Assembly (NCBI RefSeq): GCF_000813005.1
Contig: NZ_JSYP01000006.1
Location: 1-64,000 of the forward strand
Source of the DNA: Flavobacterium sp. KMS
GTDB lineage: Bacteria; Bacteroidota; Bacteroidia; Flavobacteriales; Flavobacteriaceae
DNA length: 64,000 nt
Direction of reading: 5' to 3'
Shown: piece by piece, positions 36,271 through 45,632 of the stretch
Numbering within the stretch: the stretch's first letter is position 1
How the letters are laid out: each line of letters opens with the position of its first letter
Made by a program: the position numbers and the translations under genes
The notes under the pieces: model-generated
Databases searched by the model: none
The model's input: only the letters and a program-made list of their open reading frames with translations
Told to the model about the DNA's origin: nothing

Positions 36271-38169
36271 TTAATCTCTTCTTGGTCTTCTTGGTCTTGA
36301 TGAATCACCAAAGCTTTCAGAACGTCTTGGAGCTCTATCAGAACCACCTTCGCTTCTTGGAGCCGAGCTTCTGAAACCTCCTTCTCTTGGAGCTGAGTTT
36401 CTGTCGCTTCTAAAACCACCTTCTCTTGGAGCAGAATTTCTGTCGCTTCTAAATCCGCCACCAGAACCTTCTCTTCTTGGAGCAGAACTTCTTCCGCCAC
36501 CAAAACCACCACCAGAACTTCTTCCGTTATGGTCACGTCTTCCACCACCGTCATTTTTAGAAATTTCAACATTAATACGACGTCCTTCTAATTGTACGTT
36601 GTTTAATACTTCCATTACTTTGTCAGTGTGCTCAGGATCAGTGTTAAAGAAAGAGAAACCTTCTTTTACATCTACCTTGAAAACGTCATCACGACCTAAG
36701 TCTAATGTTTCTTTTAAGTAATCTTTTAATGACATCCAATCAAAATTATCTCTTGATCCAATGTTTACGAAATATCTTGTTGCACCACCATTGTTATTAG
36801 GTCTTGCTGCACCATCTCTATCATCACGTCTTTCAGAACCAGATGATTGATTAGAGATATCTCTGTTCTTTTTGTAATAAGCAATAAAACGGTTAAATTC
36901 AACAGAAACCATTTTCTTGATTAATTCTTCTTTAGATAATCCTTCTAAAACATTGTTAATAGCAGGAAGATAGTTGTCAATTTCGTGATCAACCTCAGTA
37001 TCTTTAATCTTGTTTGCTAAGTGCAATAATTGGATTTCGCAAATTTCGATTCCAGAAGGAATAGTTTTTTCTTCAAACTTTTGTTTGATAATTCTTTCGA
37101 TAGAAGAGATCTTACGTAATTCACTTTTAGTAACAATTACGATAGAAGTTCCTAATTTTCCAGCTCTACCAGTACGTCCAGAACGGTGATTGTAAGTTTC
37201 GATTTCGTCAGGTAATTGGTAGTTTACAACGTGAGTAATACTATCAACATCGATACCACGTGCAGCAACGTCAGTAGCTACAAGCATCTGAATTTGTCTT
37301 CCACGGAAAGATTTCATTACACCATCACGTTGCGCCTGAGATAAATCTCCGTGCAATGCAGCAGCGCTGTATCCATCTTCGATCAATTTTTCGGCAACAG
37401 CCTGAGTATCTCTTTTAGTACGACAGAAAACTACAGAGAAAATGTCTGGATTAGCATCAGCTAAACGTTTCAAAGCCTCGTAACGATCACGTGCATTTAC
37501 TAAGTAAAATTCGTGAGATACAGTTGAAGAACCTGAGTTTTTAGCTCCAACAGTAATTTCTAATGGCTCGTGCATGAATTGTTTTGCAATTCTAGCAACT
37601 TCTTGTGGCATAGTTGCAGAGAACAACCATGTGCTTTTTTCGTCTGGAGATGTTGATAAGATGTTTACGATATCTTCGTAGAATCCCATGTTCAACATTT
37701 CGTCAGCCTCATCAAGAACACAATAGTTGATTTGAGAAATGTTTACCAATCCTCTGTTAATCATATCTTGCATTCTACCTGGAGTAGCCACAATAATTTG
37801 TGCTCCTCTTTTTATGTCTCTAGCTTGTTCTGTTATACTTGCACCACCGTAAACTGCTACTACATTAATACCTTTTTCGTATTTAGAGTAGTTTTTAATT
37901 TCGTTAGTAATCTGCAAACAAAGCTCGCGGGTTGGAGATAAAATTAATGCTTGTGTATTTCTGTTGTTGGCATCAATTTTTTGAATTAGCGGAAAACCAA
38001 AAGCTGCCGTTTTCCCTGTCCCTGTCTGAGCCAACGCAACCATATCTGTGTCTTTTTCCAATAATAGGGGAATCGCTTTCTCCTGTACTTCAGTCGGATT
38101 TTCAAATCCTAGATCTAAAATCGCCTTCAGTAACGATTCACTCAATCCTAATTGTTCAAATTTATTCAT
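36271..38169 (-). CDS. DEAD-box RNA helicase with RGG-like C-terminal tail
   Basis: A 632-residue helicase. Motifs in order: Q motif GFENPTEVQEKAIP, AQTGTGKT (I), PTRELC (Ia), DEADEML (II), SAT (III), and HRSGRTGRAG (VI). After the helicase core, around residues 470-545, lies a DbpA-like RNA-binding domain (FVNIGSRDNFDWMSLKDYLKE...RRINVEIS). The tail is Gly/Arg/Ser-rich with two near-identical GGFRSDRNSAPRE units. It probably acts in ribosome assembly or cold response. The ATG at 38169 (MNKFEQLGL) is the family-like start. Confidence 0.93.
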   Translation of the reverse strand: MNKFEQLGLSESLLKAILDLGFENPTEVQEKAIPLLLEKDTDMVALAQTGTGKTAAFGFPLIQKIDANNRNTQALILSPTRELCLQITNEIKNYSKYEKGINVVAVYGGASITEQARDIKRGAQIIVATPGRMQDMINRGLVNISQINYCVLDEADEMLNMGFYEDIVNILSTSPDEKSTWLFSATMPQEVARIAKQFMHEPLEITVGAKNSGSSTVSHEFYLVNARDRYEALKRLADANPDIFSVVFCRTKRDTQAVAEKLIEDGYSAAALHGDLSQAQRDGVMKSFRGRQIQMLVATDVAARGIDVDSITHVVNYQLPDEIETYNHRSGRTGRAGKLGTSIVIVTKSELRKISSIERIIKQKFEEKTIPSGIEICEIQLLHLANKIKDTEVDHEIDNYLPAINNVLEGLSKEELIKKMVSVEFNRFIAYYKKNRDISNQSSGSERRDDRDGAARPNNNGGATRYFVNIGSRDNFDWMSLKDYLKETLDLGRDDVFKVDVKEGFSFFNTDPEHTDKVMEVLNNVQLEGRRINVEISKNDGGGRRDHNGRSSGGGFGGGRSSAPRREGSGGGFRSDRNSAPREGGFRSDRNSAPREGGFRSSAPRSEGGSDRAPRRSESFGDSSRPRRPRRD

Positions 38170-38373
38170 ATGTATTTTTAAAATAGGGTGCAAAATTACT
38201 GTTAATTATTCAGATAAACTAATGCTATTTTAAGAATTGTATATTTATTATGATTTGATTATCAAACGGTTATGTTTTTGATTAAGTATTTTATCATCGT
38301 TTTTTATGAAATTGCAGCAAAAAAACGTCTAGAAATTTAAAATTTGGGATGTAAAATGTTGCATTCTAAACAA

Positions 38374-38952
38374 TTATTGAACGAGGTTCAGAAAATCAAT
38401 AAGTTGTTGGGTTGCTTTTCCGCGATGACTAATTTTATTTTTAACAGTTAAAGGTAATTCAGCAAAAGTTTCTTCATAGCCTTCAGGTTGAAAAATCGGG
38501 TCATAGCCAAAGCCTTGATCTCCTTTTTTATCCTGAGTAATACTTCCATCAGCAATACCTGTAAATAGGTGTTGCTTTCCGTTTAAATTTAATGCAATTA
38601 CAGTTTTAAAATGAGCTTTTCGGTTAGAAACATTATTAAGCCCGTTTAAAACTTTATTCATATTATCATCAGAGTTGCGTTGTTCTCCTGCATATCTGGC
38701 TGAATATACTCCAGGTTCTCCATTTAAAGCACTTATTTCAAGTCCTGTATCATCGGCAAAACAATCGTAACCATATTTTTTGGTTACGTAATCGGCTTTA
38801 AGAATAGCATTACCTTCAATAGTATCAGCAGTTTCTGGAATGTCTTCGTGACAACCAATGTCTTCCAGACTTAATATTTTTATACTACCGTCGAGTATAC
38901 TTTGTATTTCCACAATTTTATTTTTATTGTTCGAAGCAAAAACGAGATCCAT
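38374..38952 (-). CDS. rdgB: XTP/dITP pyrophosphatase (RdgB/HAM1)
   Basis: A 192-residue house-cleaning enzyme that removes ITP, dITP and XTP. Motifs: [12 protein letters not shown] at the N-terminus, [25 protein letters not shown] in the middle, [15 protein letters not shown], and the C-terminal [12 protein letters not shown]. The ATG at 38952 is preferred; the extension to 38985 is not family-like. Confidence 0.96.
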   Translation of the reverse strand: MDLVFASNNKNKIVEIQSILDGSIKILSLEDIGCHEDIPETADTIEGNAILKADYVTKKYGYDCFADDTGLEISALNGEPGVYSARYAGEQRNSDDNMNKVLNGLNNVSNRKAHFKTVIALNLNGKQHLFTGIADGSITQDKKGDQGFGYDPIFQPEGYEETFAELPLTVKNKISHRGKATQQLIDFLNLVQ

Positions 38953-38985
38953 TATATATAGGTGTGTAATTAAAAAGATGTTCAT

Positions 38986-39234
38986 ACAAAGTTACAAAGT
39001 TTTGATGGAATTTCGACTTCGTAGTTTTTATGAAGCTTCCGGAGTTTTGAGGACACTGTATGTTGTATTTTATATGGCAATCCAGCGGAAAGTAGAATAT
39101 GTTCGTTGCAGCCTTGGTTCAAAATTTTGACAAAGGTGTATGAATGTCCAGTCCAGTGATAGGTATTGCGTATGAAATATAATTAGATTATGTTTGAATT
39201 AATGATTTATTGATTCAACTCAAAAGAAAAAATT
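38986..39234. other. Intergenic region, nothing clear
   Basis: The gap between divergent genes contains ACAAAGTTACAAAG at about 38987-39000, probably the promoter of rdgB read inversely (CTTTGTAACTTTG). No supported ORF or structured element. Confidence 0.35.
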
Positions 39235-39648
39235 ATGATTAAGAAAATTATCCAAATCTCATTTGCTATCGTTATTATATTGTCATTAGTAAGTTGTAAA
39301 AACACTAAACAAAAACTTCAGGAATACGTTATTACTTATAATACTAGTATAGCACCAAGTTTTAAAGGCGAAAATATTACTGGAACTACTGCCAGAGGAT
39401 ATTTAGAAGATAATAAAATTGAAATAAGAATAGAAACCGATTTAGAGCAAAACGAATCAAATAAACAAAAATATAGTAAGGCATTTCCTGATTTGTTGGC
39501 TGAAATGATTAAAAAAGAACAACTCCCTAAAGCGTTAATCGAAGAAGGAGTATCTTTTCATGTGTATTTTTTAGCTAAGGATAATACAGTTTTGTCTAAA
39601 GTGATAATTAATAAGGAAGAATTAAAAGAGCTGTTAAAAGAAAAGTAA
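39235..39648 (+). CDS. Small lipoprotein of unknown function
   Basis: A 137-residue protein with a lipoprotein signal (hydrophobic stretch IIQISFAIVIILSLVSCKN, lipobox cysteine at about 21). The mature part starts NTKQKLQEYVITYNTSIAPSFKGENITGTTARGYLEDN; no family recognised. It is followed by a strong terminator. Confidence 0.72.
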   Translation: MIKKIIQISFAIVIILSLVSCKNTKQKLQEYVITYNTSIAPSFKGENITGTTARGYLEDNKIEIRIETDLEQNESNKQKYSKAFPDLLAEMIKKEQLPKALIEEGVSFHVYFLAKDNTVLSKVIINKEELKELLKEK

Positions 39649-39672
39649 GCTTGTAAAATATCCTAAAAACTT

Positions 39673-39708
39673 AAAAGCCTCTTTGTGTAAAACAAAGAGG
39701 CTTTTTTT
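39673..39708. terminator. Bidirectional terminator
   Basis: Perfect 13-bp stem AAAAGCCTCTTTG / CAAAGAGGCTTTT with a 7-base loop and T run, between convergent genes. Confidence 0.88.
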
Positions 39709-39710
39709 AT

Positions 39711-41228
39711 TTAGCGTTTGGTAACGCTTGTTAGATTATCTGGGAAATATAGTTCTGATAAATTGGTAAATTCATCACCACGCATAAAGATATTAATGTC
39801 AACGTCAGCAAAACGTGTTTTTCCTGCAGCGGCTAATAATTCATTTGCCGAATGCAAGGTATTTTTATGGAAATGAAATACACGGTCGGATTTATCAGTA
39901 ACGACTAAACCTTTCATCAGCATTTTATTTTGTGTTGCAACTCCTGTTGGGCATTCATTATTATGACAACGTAAAGCCTGGATGCAACCTAATGAGAACA
40001 TAAAACCTCTGGCACTATTACACATATCCGCACCAAGTGCTACAGCATGAAGGATAGAGTATCCAGAGATAATTTTTCCGCTACCAATTACTCTCATTTT
40101 ATCTCTAATATTTAGAGAAATCAATGTTTTATTTACAAAAATTAAAGCAGGCTCAAATGGCATACCCACACCATCTGCAAATTCTAGCGGAGCTGCACCT
40201 GTACCACCTTCGGCACCATCGATAGTTATGAAATCAGGAAAACAATCTTCGGAAATCATTTCATGACAAATGTCTTCAAATTCTTTAGTGCTACCGATAC
40301 AAAGTTTAAAACCAATAGGTTTACCGTTAGATAATTCGCGTAAGCGAGCCACAAAATGAACTAATCCTTTAGCATCAGAGAATGCGCTGTGGCTAGGAGG
40401 AGATAAAATTGTGGTATGTGGTTGTACGCCTCTTATTTTAGCTATTTGTTCTGTATTTTTAGATGCAGGAAGTACACCACCATGTCCTGGTTTTGCTCCT
40501 TGTGATAGTTTAATTTCTATCATTTTTACATTTGGCAGTAATGCTTTTTCTTTAAACTTTTCTCCATCAAAATTTCCATTTGCATCACGGCAACCAAAAT
40601 ATCCAGTACCTATTTGCCAGGTTATATCACCGCCACCAGCAAGATGAAATTCTGTAAGTCCACCTTCACCAGTATTTTGATAGAATTTTCCTTTTTGTGC
40701 ACCTATATTTAAGGCACGAACAGCATTTTCGCTTAGCGAACCAAAACTCATTGCCGATATATTTAGTAAAGAAGCTAAGTAAGGCTGCTTACAATCTTTA
40801 CCACCTACAAGTACACGAGGTAATTCTTCATTTACTTTGGCGGGAAAAATGGAATGTTTGATTCCTTCGTAACTATCATGATTAAGATTTAGTTGTGTTC
40901 CAAAAGGAGAACTAGAATCTATATTTTTGGCTCTTTGATAAACTAATGAACGTTGATTTCTAGAGAAAGGTTTACCGTCTGTAGATCTTTCGATGAAGTA
41001 TTGCTGAATTTCAGGTGCAATCATTTCAAATAAATACCTGAAATAACCTAAAACAGGAAAGTTTCTTAAAATAGCATGTTTTGTTTGAATTGTATTATAA
41101 ACACCAACAACTAATAGTATTGGAATAATAATAAGGAGTAAGAAACCACGTCCTGACTCAGAATAATGATAAATTGCTGCAACAACTAGAAACAATAAGA
41201 ATCCGTAGATAAAGAATTTTTTTCTCAT
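39711..41228 (-). CDS. FMN-binding glutamate-synthase-like protein
   Basis: A 505-residue protein with two N-terminal membrane segments (residues 6-45), then the FMN-binding barrel of glutamate synthase: SAMSFGSLSENAVRALN, GEGGLTEFHLAGG, KPGHGGVLPASK, TIDGAEGGTGAAPLEFADG, and the Fe-S cluster cysteines in GCIQALRCHNNECPTGVATQ. There is no glutaminase domain, so it is not a full glutamate synthase, and its electron donor and substrate are unknown. Confidence 0.85.
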   Translation of the reverse strand: MRKKFFIYGFLLFLVVAAIYHYSESGRGFLLLIIIPILLVVGVYNTIQTKHAILRNFPVLGYFRYLFEMIAPEIQQYFIERSTDGKPFSRNQRSLVYQRAKNIDSSSPFGTQLNLNHDSYEGIKHSIFPAKVNEELPRVLVGGKDCKQPYLASLLNISAMSFGSLSENAVRALNIGAQKGKFYQNTGEGGLTEFHLAGGGDITWQIGTGYFGCRDANGNFDGEKFKEKALLPNVKMIEIKLSQGAKPGHGGVLPASKNTEQIAKIRGVQPHTTILSPPSHSAFSDAKGLVHFVARLRELSNGKPIGFKLCIGSTKEFEDICHEMISEDCFPDFITIDGAEGGTGAAPLEFADGVGMPFEPALIFVNKTLISLNIRDKMRVIGSGKIISGYSILHAVALGADMCNSARGFMFSLGCIQALRCHNNECPTGVATQNKMLMKGLVVTDKSDRVFHFHKNTLHSANELLAAAGKTRFADVDINIFMRGDEFTNLSELYFPDNLTSVTKR

Positions 41229-41277
41229 GTTTTTTAATTTTTAATTTGAAAAGTGTAAATGTAAATTGTAAAATATG

Positions 41278-42081
41278 TTAGCTGTATCTCAAGCGAACGT
41301 AATTATGTTTGATCCCTTTTTTATCCGAATCTCTTTCGTCGATTTCAAGAATATCTGTTAAGGATTTTAGCATTGGAGTTAATTTTGAAAAACCATAATT
41401 TCTTGGGTCAAATTCAGGTTTCTTCTTAACCAAAAGATTACCTATATCACCTAAGAATGCCCATCCATCATCATCTCCAATTGCATCAATTGTATCTTCT
41501 ATAAGTTCAATTGTTTGAAGATCAATTTTGTTTAGTGGCTTTTCGGTTTGTTTCTCAGGTTGTTTTCCAGTTGGTTTTTCAACAGGTTTTTTAGAGTCAG
41601 AAGTAGTGGGTTTTGGCTCTTTCTTTTTGATAGCGCCATCTAATACTTCAATATATATAAAACGATCGCAGGCTACAATAAATGCACTTGGTGTTTTCTT
41701 TTCACCAATACCAATTACTTTCATACCAGATTCACGCAATCTAATAGCCAATCTGGTAAAATCACTATCGCTAGAAACGATACAAAAACCGTCTAGTTTT
41801 CCCGAATATAATAAATCCATGGCATCGATAATTAATGCCGAATCGGAAGAGTTTTTACCTACGGTGTAACTATATTGTTGGATAGGGGTAATGGCATGTT
41901 CTAGTAATACGCTTTTCCAACCGTTTGCATTAGGTTTAGTCCAGTCGGCATATATACGTTTAGTTGTTGGAGTACCAAATTTAGTAATTTCCTCCATCAT
42001 CCCTTTTACATTGCTATACGGTACATTATCAGCATCGATAAGTACAGCAAGTTTCAATTCTTTGGTGCTGTTTAAAGACAT
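41278..42081 (-). CDS. NYN-domain ribonuclease-like protein with OST-HTH/LOTUS domain
   Basis: A 267-residue protein. The N-terminal NYN (PIN-like) nuclease domain has acidic motifs AVLIDADNVPYSN (near 12-24), DSALIIDAMDLLY and SSDSDFTRLAIRL. A Pro/Lys-rich linker follows (about 155-185), then a C-terminal OST-HTH/LOTUS-type domain (IGDDDGWAFLGDIGNLLVKKKPEFDPRNYGFSKLTPML). The architecture fits an RNA-cutting protein; the target is unknown. Confidence 0.83.
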   Translation of the reverse strand: MSLNSTKELKLAVLIDADNVPYSNVKGMMEEITKFGTPTTKRIYADWTKPNANGWKSVLLEHAITPIQQYSYTVGKNSSDSALIIDAMDLLYSGKLDGFCIVSSDSDFTRLAIRLRESGMKVIGIGEKKTPSAFIVACDRFIYIEVLDGAIKKKEPKPTTSDSKKPVEKPTGKQPEKQTEKPLNKIDLQTIELIEDTIDAIGDDDGWAFLGDIGNLLVKKKPEFDPRNYGFSKLTPMLKSLTDILEIDERDSDKKGIKHNYVRLRYS

Positions 42082-42219
42082 TTTTTGGTTTTACAAAATT
42101 ATAATCTACCAAAGATAAAACTAAAATTAGTTTTTATAGGATCTTGCTTTATAATATGTGTTTCTGAATAATTAAATTATTCTGGTTATAAATAAGGTAA
42201 GATTTTTATTTTAGAAATC

Positions 42220-42245
42220 TATTAAAGATAAATTTGTCTTTTAAT
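42220..42245. promoter_or_regulatory. Palindromic operator upstream of the Rrf2 regulator
   Basis: The site reads ATTAAAGATA..TGTCTTTTAAT, an imperfect palindrome. Aligned to 26 bp it matches the sites before nirK (50921-50946) and norB (43335-43360). It overlaps the -33 element of the rrf2 promoter, fitting autorepression. Confidence 0.65.
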
Positions 42246-42264
42246 ATGTTTTTAAATACATTTG
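42233..42264 (+). promoter_or_regulatory. Promoter of the rrf2-azurin operon
   Basis: TTTG at 42233-42236 and TACATTTG at 42257-42264, spaced by exactly 20 bp, fit the Bacteroidota consensus TTTG-N19-21-TAnnTTTG. The ATG follows 23 bp later. Confidence 0.75.
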
Positions 42265-42287
42265 TATAAAATTAAATCAACTAGTCT

Positions 42288-42737
42288 ATGTTTTCAAAAG
42301 CCTGTGAGTATGGTATTCGCGCCTCGATATTTATTGCTACAAAATCATCACAAGGAATTAGGGTTGGGATAAAAGATGTGGCAAAAGAAATTGACTCTCC
42401 AGAACCGTTTACTGCCAAAATAATGCAGATTCTTACCAAAAACGGAATTATAGATTCGGCAAAAGGTGTAGGAGGTGGTTTTGAGGTTTCTACTGATAAA
42501 GTAAAATCTATTAAATTAATTCAGATTGTTGATGCCATTGATGGAGACAACATATATAAAGGATGTGGTATTGGCTTAAAAGAATGTTCAGAAGTGCATC
42601 CTTGCCCGGTACATAATCAATTTAAGCAAATACGTGAATTACTTTTAGATATGCTTACAAATACAACTCTGGAAGAACTCGCATTAGGTGTAAAATCAGG
42701 AGATTCTTTTCTTAAAGCATTAAACAAAAACAATTAA
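42288..42737 (+). CDS. Rrf2 family regulator, NsrR-like
   Basis: A 149-residue Rrf2 regulator. The winged helix is at about residues 1-75 (MFSKACEYGIRASIFIA...SPEPFTAKIMQILTKNGI). Three cysteines are arranged C-x6-C-x5-C (CGIGLKECSEVHPC), the usual ligand set for an iron-sulfur cluster in IscR and NsrR. The adjacent NO genes and the shared palindrome suggest it senses nitric oxide, though IscR-type Fe-S sensing cannot be excluded. It heads an operon with the azurin gene (25 bp gap). Confidence 0.88.
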   Translation: MFSKACEYGIRASIFIATKSSQGIRVGIKDVAKEIDSPEPFTAKIMQILTKNGIIDSAKGVGGGFEVSTDKVKSIKLIQIVDAIDGDNIYKGCGIGLKECSEVHPCPVHNQFKQIRELLLDMLTNTTLEELALGVKSGDSFLKALNKNN

Positions 42738-42762
42738 TATTATATAATTTAAATACTCAAAA

Positions 42763-43284
42763 ATGAATAAAAAAGTCAAAATTTCGATTGTAATGCTAAT
42801 GGGATGTTTAGCAATAACTTCATGTGGAAAAAAAGAAACTGCACCAACTGATACGCCAACAGAGGTAAGTGAGCCAACAGAGGATTCTGAAGGGCAAACA
42901 GCAGCAGTTAGTAATGTTCTGGTTATTGAAGGAAATGATCAAATGCAATTTAATACCAAAGAGTTAAAAGCTGTAGCAGGGAAACCTATCACGTTAACAT
43001 TAAAACACGTAGGTAAGATTCCTAAAGCTGCTATGGGGCATAATGTAGTTATTTTACAGGAAGGTACAGATGAAGCTGCTTTTGCGGGTAAAGCTGCTGC
43101 TGCTAAAGACACTGATTATATTCCTGCTTCTGAAAAAGCTTCGATTATCGCTCATACTAAATTAATTGGTGGAGGAGAAGAGGATACTATTGAGTTTACT
43201 GTAGATAAAAAAGGAACATACAATTTTTTATGTACTTTCCCAGGGCACGTTGCCATGATGAAAGGTGTTTTAATTGTTGAATAA
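42763..43284 (+). CDS. Lipid-anchored azurin
   Basis: A 173-residue lipoprotein (LAITSC lipobox at about 21) with a Pro/Thr/Glu linker (about 25-50) and an azurin domain. Copper ligands are His in GHNVVIL and Cys, His and Met in FLCTFPGHVAMMKG, where His is at C+5 and Met at C+9 as in azurin. It carries electrons in the periplasm, here most likely to the nitrite reductase encoded nearby. Confidence 0.9.
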   Translation: MNKKVKISIVMLMGCLAITSCGKKETAPTDTPTEVSEPTEDSEGQTAAVSNVLVIEGNDQMQFNTKELKAVAGKPITLTLKHVGKIPKAAMGHNVVILQEGTDEAAFAGKAAAAKDTDYIPASEKASIIAHTKLIGGGEEDTIEFTVDKKGTYNFLCTFPGHVAMMKGVLIVE

Positions 43285-43290
43285 TTAAAG

Positions 43291-43328
43291 AACTCTAATC
43301 CATAAATTAGTGGGTTAGAGTTTTTTAT
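43291..43328 (+). terminator. Terminator between azurin and norB
   Basis: An 11-bp stem AACTCTAATCC / GGGTTAGAGTT (one G-U pair) with a T run. It ends only ~34 bp before the norB ATG and is followed at once by the operator at 43335. Confidence 0.8.
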
Positions 43329-43334
43329 TAAACT

Positions 43335-43360
43335 AATAAAGGATAAAAAAGTCTTTTATT
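43335..43360. promoter_or_regulatory. Palindromic operator at the norB start
   Basis: The outer decamers read AATAAAGGAT and GTCTTTTATT. It aligns with the nirK and rrf2 sites over 26 bp without gaps. It ends two bases before the ATG, so bound regulator would block transcription or a start site lying here. Confidence 0.65.
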
Positions 43361-43361
43361 G

Positions 43362-45614
43362 ATGAAATTTAAAAAAATGAAAAGAGAAAAAAAATTATGG
43401 ATAGCATTTGCTTTGGTAATGAGCATATCGTTTGCTGTTTTGGGGTATTATGGCTATGAAATTTACCAACAAGCGCCACCAATCCCTAAACAAATAGTTT
43501 CAGATAGCGGAAAACTTATTTTTTCTGAAGATGAGATTAAAGACGGGCAAAATGTTTGGCAAAGTATAGGAGGACAAGAGGTAGGATCTATTTGGGGACA
43601 CGGTGCTTATGTAGCACCAGATTGGACTGCCGATTGGTTGCATAGAGAAGCCATGTTTATTCTGAACAAATACTCGAAAGAAGATTTTGGCAAGGAATTT
43701 AATGACTTAGATAAGGAAAAACAAGCAGCATTAAAGATACGCTTACAAAAAGATGTGAGAACAAATCGTTATGATAAAAATTCACAAACACTTACAATTT
43801 CAGAAAATAGAGTAGCAGCAATTCAATATCTTAGTGAATATTATCAAGGACTTTTTACCAATGATCCTAAGTTTGATAAATTAAGAGAAGAATATGCAAT
43901 TCCTAAAAACTCAATAAAAGACGAAACAAGAATGCATAAAATGAATGCATTTTTCTTTTGGGCAACTTGGGCAACTGTAACCCAACGTCCCGATTCGGAT
44001 ATTTCATACACACACAACTGGCCATCAGACGAATTGGTTGGTAATAATGCCACAAAAGAATTGCTTGCCTGGTCGGGTGTCAGTATTATTTTACTGATTT
44101 TTAGTATCGGAATCCTAGTATTTTATCATGCGAAATCGGGTGAAGAAGAGGAGTTTCCGCTTCCTAGTAAAGATCCAATACTTAATCAAGGAATGACTCC
44201 ATCGATGCATTTGATCAAAAAATATTTCTGGGTCGTGAGTTTGTTGATGATTTTACAAATGGCTTTAGGGATAATTACAGCTCATTATGGTGTAGAAGGA
44301 AATGCTTTATATGGCATTCCAATAGATCAAATTTTACCTTACGCAGTTACACGAACCTGGCATACCCAATTGGCTATTTTTTGGATAGCAACAGCTTGGT
44401 TGGCTACAGGATTATATATAGCTCCGGCAGTTTCGGGTAAAGACCCTAAATTTCAGTGTTTTGGAGTGAACTTCTTGTTTATTGCTTTATTAATCATTGT
44501 TTTGGGTTCAATGGTAGGACAATGGTTTGGGGTAATGCAAAAACTAGATTTAGTACAAAACTTTTGGTTTGGACACCAAGGATACGAATATGTAGATCTG
44601 GGACGTTTCTGGCAAATATTCCTTCTAGTTGGATTGTTCCTATGGTTGGCATTAATGATACGTCCGTTGATTCCTATTTTAAAGAAAAAGACAGAAGAAA
44701 AAAATCTAATCATTTTATTCTTGATTTCTTGTACAGCAATCGCCATGTTTTATGGAGCAGGATTAATGTGGGGAAGACAAACAAATTTAGCCATTGCCGA
44801 ATATTGGAGATGGTGGGTTGTACACCTATGGGTAGAAGGATTCTTTGAAGTATTTGCAACAGTTGTTATCGCGTTTTTATTCGTTCGTTTGGGATTATTA
44901 AAAACCAAAACAGCTACTTTAAATGTTTTGTTTGCAACTATTATTTTTATGTCGGGAGGTATTCTTGGAACTTTCCATCACTTGTACTTTTCTGGAACAC
45001 CAACAGCTATTATGGCATTAGGAGCTTCATTTAGTGCATTAGAAGTTGTACCGCTTACATTAATAGGTTTTGAAGCATACCAAAATTATAAACTGTCAAA
45101 ATCTACACAATGGATTATTGATTACAAATGGCCTATTTACTTTATGATAGCCGTTGCGTTTTGGAATTTCCTTGGAGCTGGAGTTTTCGGATTCATTATC
45201 AATCCGCCAATTGCATTGTATTATGTACAAGGTTTAAATACAACACCTCTTCACGCACACACAGCATTGTTTGGTGTTTACGGAATGTTAGGAATTGGTT
45301 TAATGCTTTTTGTTTTAAGAAGTTTATACAGAAATATTACCTGGAACGAGAAACTACTTAAAATTACGTTTTGGTCATTAAATATAGGGTTGTTTTTAAT
45401 GGCTGTATTGAGTTTGTTGCCAATAGGAATTTGGCAAGCTATCGAAAGTATTGATCACGGAATGTGGTATGCACGTTCATCAGAGTTAATGCAACAACCT
45501 ACAATGATTACTTTAAAATGGATGCGTGCCATAGGGGATTCTATCTTCGGAATAGGAATTATAACTACGGCTTGGTTTGTCTTTGATTTGACATTAAAAA
45601 ACAGAAGAAAATAA
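43362..45614 (+). CDS. norB: Quinol-dependent nitric oxide reductase (qNor)
   Basis: A 750-residue inner-membrane enzyme reducing 2 NO to N2O with quinol electrons. An N-terminal membrane helix and a large periplasmic cytochrome-c-like domain without heme motif (about 40-215; WQSIGGQEVGSIWGHGAYVAPDWTADWLHREA) are followed by ~13 helices of the heme-copper oxidase fold with ligand motifs YAVTRTWHTQLAIFW, WVVHLWVEGFFE, FHHLYFSG and LHAHTALFGVYGMLGIG. The single-subunit fusion is qNor (NorZ) type. Start: ATG 43362; the TTG 3 bases upstream is unneeded. It is probably co-transcribed with ric 18 bp downstream. Confidence 0.95.
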   Translation: MKFKKMKREKKLWIAFALVMSISFAVLGYYGYEIYQQAPPIPKQIVSDSGKLIFSEDEIKDGQNVWQSIGGQEVGSIWGHGAYVAPDWTADWLHREAMFILNKYSKEDFGKEFNDLDKEKQAALKIRLQKDVRTNRYDKNSQTLTISENRVAAIQYLSEYYQGLFTNDPKFDKLREEYAIPKNSIKDETRMHKMNAFFFWATWATVTQRPDSDISYTHNWPSDELVGNNATKELLAWSGVSIILLIFSIGILVFYHAKSGEEEEFPLPSKDPILNQGMTPSMHLIKKYFWVVSLLMILQMALGIITAHYGVEGNALYGIPIDQILPYAVTRTWHTQLAIFWIATAWLATGLYIAPAVSGKDPKFQCFGVNFLFIALLIIVLGSMVGQWFGVMQKLDLVQNFWFGHQGYEYVDLGRFWQIFLLVGLFLWLALMIRPLIPILKKKTEEKNLIILFLISCTAIAMFYGAGLMWGRQTNLAIAEYWRWWVVHLWVEGFFEVFATVVIAFLFVRLGLLKTKTATLNVLFATIIFMSGGILGTFHHLYFSGTPTAIMALGASFSALEVVPLTLIGFEAYQNYKLSKSTQWIIDYKWPIYFMIAVAFWNFLGAGVFGFIINPPIALYYVQGLNTTPLHAHTALFGVYGMLGIGLMLFVLRSLYRNITWNEKLLKITFWSLNIGLFLMAVLSLLPIGIWQAIESIDHGMWYARSSELMQQPTMITLKWMRAIGDSIFGIGIITTAWFVFDLTLKNRRK

Positions 45615-45632
45615 TATAATAAAAATAATATC

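Noticed and set aside
36258..36572. Repetitive 104-codon frame within the helicase tail
   Set aside because: It is a shadow frame of the Gly/Arg/Ser-rich repeats encoded by the real helicase gene.
38858..39130. Open frame of 90 codons opposite and beyond rdgB
   Set aside because: It overlaps the conserved rdgB N-terminus on the other strand and its product has no signal, domain or gene-like composition.
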